From NCBI GenBank assembly GCA_026182355.1, contig JAPFBL010000171.1, positions 62,001 to 126,000 of the forward strand: 64,000 nt of DNA. The letters run 5' to 3'. Source of the DNA: Hermatobates lingyangjiaoensis (taxonomy: Eukaryota > Arthropoda > Insecta > Hemiptera > Hermatobatidae). The translations under genes and the position numbers were made by a program. Positions 1 through 11,289 of this stretch are shown here, piece by piece. The notes under the pieces were generated by a model. It made no database searches, had not been told where the DNA came from, and worked only from the letters and a program-made list of their open reading frames with translations. Every line of letters starts with the position of its first letter. Within the stretch, counting starts at the first letter, position 1.

Positions 1-2190
1 ATCTAGATTATAGATTATTTTCTGGTTATTTTAGACCACTTTAGATATTTCTAGATTATAATGTAAAATGTAATCACTATATATTGAATTTAATACAATA
101 TTATATCAGAATCAATGCCGTTCCGTATGTGTTTTGTTCTAGTACAGTTCTGATTTAGTTTTAATTCTGGGTAATTGTGTATAAGATTCCCACAGGACAG
201 CGATCATAAGCTGTCAGTCTTTTTTGTCCCACACAACTGTACCCTGTTATGAAGGAATTTATTTCTAACCACACGTACCACACTGGGTATAACTTACATA
301 CAACTACATAGAACATATGAAATATAACTAAAATATATAAAGCAAATATTACACATTCTAAGAGTAATAGTATACCATTATATGTATAATATGGACTTAA
401 TATCAATAACAATAAAATACGAGCATATAACTAAAATATTTTCATTCATTACAATATTACGGATCTAAGGCAGTTTAATTTCACTCAAAACACTTCCGAT
501 GGAATATTAGGTAACAATTTTTTGAAGTCATGCGCGATTTAATCTGTTATTACTCTATTTTGTTTGATTGGCCATTCGTGTCCTATAGTATTTATTGTTT
601 GTATTATTAAACCTTACTGATAGGATCTAATTTTAGACAGTCATATATTAAATGGTTCCATGTCTGGTCAATCAGTACGTCACATATGCAATTTGAACAT
701 TGAATAATATTAAATCTCTTCAAATGATGTCTAGTTCGTCTATACCGGGGCAGTTCCTGGGTCAGTCTGCAATCTATTTGTAAATCCTCACGTTTCTTCC
801 TTCTCTTTATAGTCAGAAAGTATTCACTTGTTTCCAATCCTTTGGTACTGGTGCTCCATTCTTCTTACCATCTTTGTTCAGTCGTGGATTCCAGTTTCTT
901 CTTCAGGCATAATATGGTTGCTGCTATATAGCTAACGACCTTGTCCTTTCCCATAGCAGCTTCTATTACCATCTCGTTGCATGCTGTCCCCTCGTGGGCT
1001 TTGGTTCACTCAATAGCCACTGTTCTTCTCCATACTGATAGGTGTTTTCTTATTTGTTCAGGCATATGCCAGTGAATGTCTCTGTTATTTATTGTTTCAA
1101 TGAATATTTTACTGTCAGTTTTAATTACTGCCTTAATGAATTCTGCTCCAATATGCCTAAGTGTGGAAAAGTGTTGCTCAACTTATGATTATCCTTCCAA
1201 TGTTGTAAAAGATATTGACACGCTTGCAGCATATCAATCACGTGACGCTGGTCAATGAATATCATCAGCAGCTTGAAGCATTCAAGATGATGATGAATAT
1301 TTGCAAGAACCCTTCCATTTTGAAGGCAAAGCTATCCAATATGTTGAATATTATTCCATTTAATAACAGATTATTTTGCAGATTATTAAGAATTTTTTAT
1401 TAGATTATTCTATACTTTTTTTTTTGAAAGTTAGATTATTCTGCTAAAAAGAAGTTGGCAGCTCGATTAAAGGCCAGATTTGTTTGAACAATCACGTTTC
1501 TATCACTATTCTTTTACTTTAAAAACAAGAACTAATACTAATAGTATCGGTCCTAGTCATACTACTTGTATTCTTCGTTATTATTCTGCTATGGCTAGTA
1601 CTACACTTAAAGGCACTAAAAACACTTAAATTAGATAACTACTCGGAGTACTCTGAACTAAAGGGCTTCAACAATATATCATACTGTTATCTTCTAATGC
1701 AACTAGCAATTAAGAATCTATTCGGCTTTGAACAATCCACTCAAAGTCCTTGTTCAAGGACTTTGAACAAGAGCACACTTGGACTCTAGTGTTAGAGGCC
1801 TAACATTGAAGTTCAATTGACACTGATGTTCTGAAGTTCAAATCTTGGTTATAATACTAAGTTTATAAGAAAAAAAGAAAAGTATTGTACATCATTCTAA
1901 GAAAAACCGTAATGTCTGTTCTAAATTTTTTATGGGGTCAGTGATTAGTTGAATATCCCTGATGTAATAAATAGGAGTAAGGCAATGTTTAGGACTCGTG
2001 CTGTAGAATGAATTGCCTGGTGAAGTGGTTCACTCATAATTAAAGTGGTTGTCACTTGATGATTACCAATACTTTTTATCTCTCAAAGAGGATTGTATGT
2101 GTACGATTATAAGTCTGAGTATTGGAAACAAACAAAGTTATCAGTAGGACTTTTAAAAAAGTTAATATTTTTGAGTATAGCTTTTAAAAA
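1..2190. other. AT-rich non-coding DNA
   Basis: No supported gene. Short open frames in this stretch have no recognisable domain. The only local structure I noted is a perfect hairpin at 1741-1766, in which CAAAGTCCTT is answered by its complement a few bases later. Nothing else stands out. Confidence 0.6.
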
Positions 2191-2298
2191 GTAATTATAA
2201 ATGACCATGCATTGCCAGGTGTTGATGGACTGTTAAGTAAGCCTGGCATGTAGATGAAGTAAGATTATACTTGTCCGCGGAGACAGTCGAGATCTCAC

Positions 2299-2414
2299 CT
2301 GCTGCGAACACCTGTAGGGGCTGAAGGCCACTCTGCGGGCAGGCACTCACCCTCTTGCTTGGTAACAACGCCGCAGTCCAGGGTGGGCATGATTTCGCAC
2401 ACCAAGACTTCCAA
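2299..2414 (-). CDS. Candidate small coding exon, gene unknown
   Basis: A GC-rich block of about 115 bases sits in surroundings near 30% GC. Read on the minus strand, it is preceded by a splice-acceptor-like CCTTTAG and ends at a strong donor (CAG before GTGAGA at 2298-2293). A second donor-like site, GTGAGT, lies at 2350-2345. An ATG at 2390 in the context AAATC-ATG-CC opens a frame beginning MPTLDCGVVTKQE and continuing with an acidic, proline-containing stretch to the donor in phase 2. The stop comes immediately after the donor, as expected if the frame ends by splicing. I recognise no domain. It may be an alternative first exon of a regulatory protein or a conserved non-coding island. Function is unknown. 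Confidence 0.35.
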
Positions 2415-2429
2415 CTAAAGGCAGTCATT

Positions 2430-3123
2430 AATTAATCTAACATATTTATCATTATTATCTTATCTGATTAAGCGTATGCCATTTATGCCTTTTACCGATG
2501 ATCCTCACAGAAAAAAACATGACTGGCTCTTTCCTTCAGCATCTGCTGGTCAACTGCGTGGCTAAAGTTTGCGTGCAGTCAGACAAAAGACAGATGCTTG
2601 AGTTTTCAATCGTAATTCTATTAAAATGAGTTGATAAAGCAACTTAACTTTTACAATTTAAAGTAAAAAAATAACGTTTATATAAATAACATTACAACGA
2701 CAAGAAATAAAAACAAGATTATAATTAAAAATACACTAGGAAAACTAAAATCCGATAAACTATTTAAAATGATCCGTAAATATAAAATATTATATAGAAA
2801 TCCAGGGAAGTGAAAATAAGGGAGTTCAATAGAATAGTTCTAATGATAGTGTTGCCAACCTAGCTTTTTTTTTATTGTAAATTTAGCACTTTTTGAAGTT
2901 TACTACCATTTTTTTGTTTAATTCTCAACAAAGAAATCTGGAGTGGTTTACAGTCAACTTTATAAAAAAACGTATTATAGAGTGGGTTTGCAATAACTTT
3001 AATTATTTTGGTAGAAAAATGCACGATCAAAGTCTGTGATAAAACTAATATCAAACGTATTGACAATCAATTAAATAACTTTTATTTTCTAACGCAGTGC
3101 AATCACTTATTTTGTGTTATTTA
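2430..3123. other. AT-rich non-coding DNA
   Basis: No gene, RNA or clear repeat was recognised between the candidate exon and the palindrome at 3124. Confidence 0.5.
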
Positions 3124-3314
3124 CTCATTGTAGGGTAAAAAGTTAATGAAATGGTCTCTACATATAAAAATTTTAATGGTATAAACAACGCGTTTCGAAC
3201 ACGTAGTGTTCTTCCTCAGGCATTAAGAACCTAAGGTTTTTTGAACACGTTGTTTATACCATTAAAATTTTTATATGTGGAGACCATTCCATTAACTTTT
3301 TACCCTACAATGAG
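3124..3314. repeat. Palindromic element with hammerhead-like motif
   Basis: The left arm (from CTCATTGTAGGGTA) and right arm (ending TACCCTACAATGAG) are near-perfect reverse complements of about 75 bases around a centre near 3225. The left arm carries a complete hammerhead-like motif on the minus strand at 3183-3220; the right arm has a deleted version. A related palindrome lies at 57954-58133. Both share the ACGCGTT and GTGTTCG core sequences, so they are two copies of one family. Confidence 0.8.
3183..3220 (-). ncRNA. Hammerhead-ribozyme-like motif (family G)
   Basis: Minus-strand order is CUGAGGA, one extra A, GAACAC with a UAC loop and GUGUUC (6-bp helix II), GAAA, then the self-complementary ACGCGU followed by U at the expected cleavage position. 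Helix I is weak (about 1-2 bp), so activity may depend on dimerisation through helix III or may have been lost. Confidence 0.6.
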
Positions 3315-4255
3315 CTTTTATTTTAAATGTAATTGACTGGATGCACTTAAATTTTACAAAAATAATTGACCTTTTAAATAATTTAATATAATATTTGCTA
3401 TCGTTTGTTTATATTCCTTATTGATTTTAACTTTTACATAGTTAGGTCTAAACATGGATGGTTGAAAAAGCATCTTTATAGAATTTTTAGACTTAATTTG
3501 GTTCATTGATACTGTCCATACACGAAATACTGATGGTTAAAGTGTTCAAAAAAGTGTTATAAAAAAATAATTATGTATTAAAACTTTTTCGAATTAAATA
3601 TGAACACCAAAACTCGACTAAAAAATGTGGAAGAAAATGAAACCCCTATACCTAGAAATTTATTATAACAAATATTATAGCAAATGTTTATGTTTATAAT
3701 ATAAACAGACACACAAATGGAATACTGATTTATGTATTTATATATTTCAAGCAATAAAGCAGTTTCTTAAAATAAGTTTTCAAGTTTTTTGCTCAGTCTT
3801 AAAGGTAATTAAATATTTGATCATTTAATAAGTTATCTGTTCCTAAACTGATTACAATACATTGCAGAAAAATATCTCTACCGATGTATGTTTATGAAAC
3901 AGAAGCACATCAGCTAATTATTTCTAAGTGATTTTAAAATGTAAATTCTTTCTAAATTCAAAGCTTTATAAAACTTGACCTTTGGATTTGAAAATCTATA
4001 ATAATGTTTGTACAACAAATATCTGTTTTCTTTCCTAAAGAACAGTAAAAGACGACATTATAACGTACACGTCTTGCATCATTGTGATCTGATAAAATAC
4101 TGTAGGTAAGTCAATATAACTTTTACTCTAGAACATGTTAGGTTCTTACTGACATTTGTTTTTTTTTTCTTGCCCGTTTCTTTAAATGCACTCGTATTTT
4201 GCCACTAAATAATTTGCCTACTTAATTAAACATTTTCGTGGTAGATATATCTTTA
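3315..4255. other. AT-rich non-coding DNA
   Basis: No gene or clear repeat was seen between the palindrome and the 89-bp satellite. Confidence 0.5.
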
Positions 4256-5419
4256 GTTAACTTCATGTTTCATACGAGACATATTTTGTATTGTAGTATA
4301 TTAAGACTCGTCCTCCTGTTTAGCCCTAAAATATCTTTTCACGTGTCATAAGTATGTTTCATGCGAGACATATTTTGTATTGTAGTATATTAAGACTCGT
4401 CCTGCTGTTTAGCTCTAAAATATCTTTTCACGTGTCATAAGTATGTTTCATGCGAGACATATTTTGTATTGCAGTATATTAAGACTCGTCCTGCTGTTTA
4501 GCCCTAAAATATCTTTTCACGTGTCATAAGTATGTTTCATGCGAGACATATTTTGTATTGTAGTATATTAAGACCCGTCCTGCTGTTTAGCCCTAAAATA
4601 TCTTTTCACGTGTCATAAGTATGTTTCATGCGAGACATATTTTGTATTGCAGTATATTAAGACTCGTCCTGCTGTTTAGCCCTAAAATATCTTTTCACGT
4701 GTCATAAGTATGTTTCATAGGAGACATATTTTGTATTGTAGTATATTAAGACTCGTCCTGCTGTTTAGCCCTAAAATATCTTTTCACGTGTCATAAGTAT
4801 GTTTCATGCGAGACATATTTTGTATTGTAGTATATTAAGACTCGTCCTGCTGTTTAGCCCTAAAATATCTTTTCACGTGTCATAAGTATGTTTCATATGA
4901 GACATATTTTGTATTGTAGTATATTAAGACTCGTCCTGCTGTTTAGCCCTAAAATATCTTTTCACGTGTCATAAGTATGTTTCATACGAGACATATTTTG
5001 TATTGTAGTATATTAAGACTCGTCCTGCTGTTTAGCCCTAAAATATCTTTTCACGTGTCATAAGTATGTTTCATGCGAGACATATTTTGTATTGTAGTAC
5101 ATTAAGATTAGTCCTGCTGTTTAGCCCTAAAATATCTTTTCACGTATCATAAGTATGTTTCATATAGACATATTTTGTATTTAGTACATTAAGACTCGTC
5201 CTGCTGTTTAGCCCTAAAATATCTTTTACGTGTCATAAGTATGTTTCATACGAGACATATTTTGTATTGCAGTATATTAAGACTGTCCTGCTGTTTAGCT
5301 CCTAAAATATCTTTTCACGTTCATAAGTATTCTTCAGCGAGACATATTTTGTATTGTAGTACATTAAGATTAGTCCTACTGTTTAGCCCTAAAATATCTT
5401 TTCACGTATCATAAGTATA
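4256..5419. repeat. 89-bp tandem satellite, about 13 copies
   Basis: The unit starts at GTTTCATGCGAGACAT (4267, 4356, 4445 and so on), giving an exact 89-base period. Each unit contains TTCACGTGTCAT (an E-box palindrome CACGTG), TTAGCCCTAAAAT and CTCGTCCTGCTG. The first ten or so copies differ by only a few substitutions, mostly in the ATGCGAG/ATACGAG position. The last three copies (about 5090-5419) carry many one- and two-base deletions. No coding potential is seen. Confidence 0.95.
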
Positions 5420-8024
5420 ACCAGTAGATTGATCTACTCTTCTGTTTCATTTTTAACCACTCAACAGTAATTACTGCTATGATAATGTCTATGCTTAAAT
5501 AAATTTTTACATATTTTTTCATTTAAAACACTAAATCAATCATTTTTTTTGTAGTTTTTATATCAAGACTATTAAATATTGTATTTTTTAATGTAAAATG
5601 AGATGAATTTATTAATTTAAAACTTAATTGTTGTTTAATGTATTCATATATATCGACATTGGTATTAACATGTGCAGTTCCTTCATAGAAAGTTTCATTT
5701 GTTCATCTTCCTTCCTACCGTTCACCCATTTCCACTCTATCTCATCCACGTTTCAATTTTTGACATTTTCTATACTTAAATCTCCAAGGCACTCTGCATT
5801 AATCTCTTTTTTTTCATTTTTCTTGTTCATCTCCCTACTTCCCTTATTTACTTCTCACCTCTCTTACACTTCTTCTACTTTTATAACTTCTTATCTTCTC
5901 TTTGACTATCTCACTCATTCTTTCTTCAAAGTCGGTTTTTGGTATGGCCAAGATAAGAGTGGTTGGTTTGGGTGTGAATTCAGTTGGAAAAGTAAGATGC
6001 ATAGACAGTGAGAAGTCTTCAGAGTAAATGATGGGTGGTGATATACTATGAGGGGTGAGTTAGCGAATCGTTGAGCGATGAAAAACATCGCTCTAAAAAT
6101 AACTGATTAAAAGAAGCAATGTCAATTTTGCTTGGTCACAGTTAATCAGATTATAATTATTATGCATAAATGATAAAGATATGAGAATCATGGATCTTGA
6201 TGTCAGCTCAAGAAAAGCTGGTTTGTCAGATGTTCAGGGAAGATGGTATCGAGCAAGTACTTTCTTCTTCCTACAAATTTCACCGAGTTAATCATTCTCC
6301 CCCCTATTAGAGGTGGGCAGTTCCGTTAACAACGAGAGACGTCTTCAGTGATCACCCATTGTCTCGCTTATATTTCACATCGCCAATCGAAAGTGACTCT
6401 ACTTCTCGTGATGCGAGCCTGTTCATCAGTGCTTTCCTAATTCAATGCAAACATAGAGTCACTCCTCTGTTGGGAAATTCATACCAAAACGGTTCATTTT
6501 TAATTTCATCTCCGCTCTTCCGTCAGTTTATGATAGCATCTGCAAAAACTCTGTGAAAACACAAAAGACCCTCTTTCTCAACATGTCTTTCAAACAATGG
6601 ATCAATTTATTGCGGGATGCAGATTGGAAACCATTTTAAACGGACCAATTTCATTTAATCGTTTTGCCAGCAGTCTTGACTATTCAGCATAATTAGATTT
6701 TACCAATTTAAGTTCTTAATCTCCTACATCTTGTTTCATTAATCAAATATTGAAACTTTTATTCAACTATCTCATTAATATGTAAATAAAAAGTGGATTC
6801 AAGTAATGTCATAATATGATAAAACATTACCCATCAAAACAAGTTTTGATCTCAATTTAAATTACCCGACTAATTGCTAATGGAGCAGATTTGATCAGCT
6901 TTTATACTAAATTTGAATAATTTAATTGCAGACACGGAAGAAAAAAGACGATTTAATATCTTTAAGTTTAAGAAGTTTAAGTTAAAGTAAATTGCGGTTA
7001 TGGTCTTTACAAGAAAACATTCCTAAGGCATAAGATTTTTCTTTGTAACGGGTTGATTTATACCCAATTATTTTACATTACTTAAGTTTATTAGAGCAAA
7101 GATCCGCAGCGAGCATCTAAAAATATTACAGTGTAATGGACAACGGTCAAAAGGGCATTACAAGGTTTACCCTCTAAATATTTTCTTTGATAACATAAAC
7201 CCATCTAGGTTAATCATGAAGACTAACTTAAATCTTGGATATACCAAACAACATATATACTACTAATAGACCACAAAATAATGTGGTCTAACAACATAAT
7301 TCTAATCTTGAATATGTTGTCCTGATCGTAAGTTCTGTAACTACTAGACTGCCGCTGATTTCAAATGTTTAAAACAAATATAAACTCATTTACACTCTCT
7401 TTAGGTACAAGACGTGTATTAATACAACATATATTAAACTTTCTTTGTTTTTTTTTTTGATAGAAGTTAGTATAAGATCAATTATAAATATTAAAATATT
7501 CGCAAAGTGTACGTGCATGGTAGACTTGAAAATTTGCTGACAGTATCATTCTTTAAAAAGCAACAATTGCATTTAAAGATGAACAAGAACAGCGAAAACT
7601 GTAGAGACTTATGTCTTCAGAAATAAATTTTGTACAATTAGATTACAAGATTTATTAAGCTATCATACATGCTTTGTATTTATTTTACATTATTTTATCT
7701 TAATAAAGATTTTTTTAACGAATACCGATTGTCTATTCTCTGGAACAAAGAAAAATAATTTTATAAATAACGTTTTAAGAGTTTCTTAACAGTTTAATAG
7801 TATTTATTAAAAATCTAAGTGGGCTTATCCTTAACTTAACTATAAGAAAATATAATAACAAATTGATTGACAACCAATTGTGTTTTATTATAGTGTAGCT
7901 ATAGTGTAGATCTAATTCTAAACGTTATGATAATATTATGGAAATCATAGTTAATTAGTTTAATTTCATTAATTCTAATGTAACTATATTATTTGATTAT
8001 TAATACACATAAAATCATTAATGA
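5420..8024. other. AT-rich non-coding DNA
   Basis: Open frames at 5628-6011 and 6359-6556 are low-complexity, pyrimidine-rich translations without domains, and I do not call them genes. A short perfect hairpin (TAGACCACA and complement) lies near 7268-7291. Otherwise nothing is supported. Confidence 0.5.
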
Positions 8025-8110
8025 TCAAACCACAATAAGAAATGGGAAAACAAGACTAAGATCTTTCAACCGTAACAAGCGGTCTTCGTCAGACTCAAAA
8101 ACCCAAGTGC
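8025..8110 (-). repeat. Family A hammerhead element, solo copy
   Basis: A single-arm copy of the family-A repeat, here as GATCAAACCACAATAAG followed by the hammerhead-like core and ending near CAAAAACCC. Other copies are at 25421-25541, 26221-26446, 32431-32650 and 62596-62740. Unlike most others it is not next to a long TA tract. Confidence 0.8.
8053..8096 (-). ncRNA. Hammerhead-ribozyme-like motif (family A)
   Basis: Minus-strand core is CUGACGA, extra A, helix II GACCG/CGGUU with a 7-nt loop, GAAA and palindromic helix III AGAUCU. Helix I here reads GAGU against AGUC, one mismatch compared with the perfect GACU/AGUC of the copies at 25433 and 26258. Confidence 0.6.
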
Positions 8111-11100
8111 TATAAAATCATTAATTTAGAGCAATATGAGCTATTATTAATATTAAACTATGATTCGTGCAAATATGGAATTTTTTTCTAGATTAAAAGT
8201 ATCTAAATAGATGACATTAGATAACTTATCTATGCTGAAAGTAGTGCAGGAAATCGTTTCCTGTTGTCTTTCAACATGTTTATCTGTGACGTTTATTAAG
8301 GCTAATGTGGATATTTTTTTCATTTATCTTAGGATAGCAAAAATTTATTGAGTCATACCATTGATTTTATGATAGCAGGAGTAGGAATTTTATAGATAAT
8401 GTGTTGGTTTTTAGTTAAAACCTTACATTTTACCAAAGAAGTCAGTACAATTGAATAGTCTGTTTATGACATTATTCAATATAACTGTTGTAGACTTCAG
8501 TTTAGTTTTTCAACTAAATGACTCCAAGAGTATTATCATATCTTTTATATTTATACTATAATATTTTCCATGAATGCATTTTAGACATTGAAATTCCTTC
8601 TCATTGAAAAATGTATATAGTAAGGCTTTATATCTAGATATATAACCTTTACCGATCTTTCCAGGTTTAGGAAGTATGCTTCATACACACCTATGTATTA
8701 TCATACCTAGTGCCTAGGTAGTTCCATTTGGCACGGCACTTCTTGTAATAAAAAAAATATTTACTATCCTTGTTCATCGTATAGTTGGTTATTTAACGTA
8801 TCTAGTATGGCATCTTCAAATAATCTACACCATCTTCTTTGAGAAAAAACTTTAGTAGTCATTGTTCCAGTTGTCGTAGTTTCTACGATTACATTAATTA
8901 TTCTTGCATTCTAACTATTCCTATTAATCTAATCCATTATAAAGTCACTGAAATACAACTAAAACAACTATGTATTAGTTGAATTTAATAAATTCAAGAT
9001 CATTTTATCAAAACTTCAAGTTAATAGAATCTGCCAAAAAATAATTAAAATTCTTATCTCTTTTATAATAGAGAACGAAATTACGCCTTTCCAAAGATTA
9101 CCTAAAGACAATGAGGTTCGTAAATATATTAAAAACTATATATATATGTATCTTACATTTCGTTTTATTCAAGGATTCAATAGGCAGTCTGACTACAACA
9201 ATTTCGTTAGTCTATCATAATCTGGAAAGGATCATAGAATATTTGTTTGAATGCTATTCATTTTTTACTTCTAAGAATTTTATTCCTACTACATGTCATA
9301 CTACCTCCTTATAACATTTCTTATTTTTTTGAAGTTTAAACAAAATTATTTTGCTCGATACACTTACAAATTTCTAAGTTTATGTAAAGAATTTTGACAA
9401 GTATAGGAGCTTTATTGCCCTTTGCGGTAATCAATATTTCAGGAAGTCTTTTTTTAAACTACTAATTTTAGGTTTAATTATTTGGTAAAAATGTAATATC
9501 TTCTAACTAGGCAATAACGTTAAAAAAGCATTTTCTGAAAACATATAATTACCATAAAATTAATTTTTGTCCAGGTAATTTTAACGAAAAGGAATTGAGT
9601 TCATCTTCTTAGAAGAAGCTATTTTTAGGGATAATTTTATTTTGATCCATCAAAGGGTATTGCTTATATCCTGCTCACTAGGTGTCAGATTACATAATAG
9701 GTCAAATATTTTATATATGATTAGAACAAAAAATCTTAAATCTGAAGATTTAAGATGGACAATCATCTCACTTTGATGATAGTGCTAAACTTTTATAACT
9801 CTAGAATTAGTAATTGAGTCGAAAAAATTGTTCTTTAGAAACACATTTAGGCCAAGAAAAGTAACTTTTCCTTCATGTAATATTTCCCAAACAATATTAC
9901 ATATTTACATTATATAGTCTATCTTTGTGTAAAATATGCATTAGTTCCTTGTAACCGTATAGACTTCAGCATCTCTACAATGTTTTGAATAAACACCCAC
10001 CCACAAACACACAGACTCCATCGAAAAAACGTCAAAAACCTTGGGGACCTTAAAATGTAAATCCGTCAAAGTATTGAGATCGAATTTTTCATGACCACAA
10101 AGCATTTTGATACAACAATTCTTATTGTTTTCTTCCTTATGACTTTATTTTTTGAAGAACTTTGGGGCTATCTTCCCAAAGATTCAAAACTTTGTTTTAT
10201 TTTCTTGATTGCTATAGGAATATCTTTGAGGTATTAACCACTTGTACTATTTTAAACCTTATATTTCCTCAAGGTGAGCTACTTAATGTTTATAAGTTTA
10301 CCAGTGCTAAACTGGAGGAATGTGAACGACTAAGACTGTCAAGATCTCTTTGCAATGTTCACACGCATGGTATGTAAGTGTAGAAACGATACTATTAGAT
10401 GGCCCATGTTGAACAGCCCCAATAACTGTATCTCCACTAATAACCCTCCCCACTCCGCCCGTGGGAAACACACTGACACCGACTTAACATCTCTGTTATA
10501 CCTTGCATTCAGTTTGTCCCATCTTCCAACCTCTAATTACCTTCTCAAGACTGGCTACCTGCTCAAGAAGGCTAAACTGTTTTCTCACTTGGCCGTTATA
10601 ATGCCATGCAATTTACTAAGCAATTGCTTGCTACTCGTTTTGAAATTACTTTTAATATTTTAGAAAAATGTAATCCGAAGATTAATTATTTCGCTTTTTA
10701 TCAAATACCATCGCTTTAATTTTCACACAAAAGCGTTTTTTTTAATTAAATAAAGTAATTTATTCTTTGGTAAAGATTAATGAAGGCATACCGGGTCTGT
10801 ATAAATCAGAAACAGTATACAGATGTTATATCCAGCATTGTTGTCTAATCTTCAATCTGTCTTGAGTTAATTAACAATAAATTGTTACCAAAGAATACAG
10901 GACAGAAAACACTTTATTTAAACACTATCAGCAATAAGTAAAAAAAACACCATAAATAACACAATAATCGATTGAAGAAAGTAAATGAAAAAACCTATGC
11001 ATAATATATATTTTATAAAACATCTGGTTTCAAACACTTAGTGTTATCCTTGGATTATATCTAACATATAATTTTTAACAATTAAAAAACAACACACATA

Positions 11101-11177
11101 ATTTACTACCAAATGTGAGTATAGAAGACAATGAACCAGTTGATTAACTGACAGAGAGGACTCTAATGGACTTATGT
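8111..11177. other. AT-rich non-coding DNA
   Basis: No gene supported. A perfect hairpin ATCTTAAATCT-GA-complement lies at 9733-9756. A moderately GC-richer patch at 10395-10560 has an open frame without recognisable domains. Confidence 0.5.
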
Positions 11178-11191
11178 TAGGAGAAGACCTA
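11178..11191 (+). repeat. Target-site duplication, left copy (SINE tail)
   Basis: TAGGAGAAGACCTA, repeated exactly at 11276-11289 on the other side of the truncated SINE. Confidence 0.9.
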
Positions 11192-11275
11192 TTTTTGTGG
11201 TATCACAAGGGGCCGGCTTGCGGCCTATGTGTGTTCTCTCTCGGGACGGCCACTGTAACCTAACCTAACCTAACC
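11192..11275 (+). mobile_element. 5'-truncated tRNA-derived SINE (tail only)
   Basis: These 84 bases match the 3' end of the full SINE at 43168-43497: the same TGGTATCACAA, GGCC...CGGCCTA, GTGTGTTC and CCACTG...AACC segments, ending in CCTAACCTAACC repeats. The insert is flanked by a perfect 14-bp duplication, so it is a genuine 5'-truncated retrotransposition product. The tail shared by truncated and full copies is presumably what the partner LINE machinery recognises (inference). Confidence 0.85.
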
Positions 11276-11289
11276 TAGGAGAAGACCTA

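Noticed and set aside
4256..5419. CRISPR array
   Set aside because: No spacers: the entire 89-bp unit is repeated, and the genome is eukaryotic.
5628..6011. 127-codon frame
   Set aside because: Translation of a pyrimidine-rich tract (Ser/Phe/Leu) without domain or splice context.
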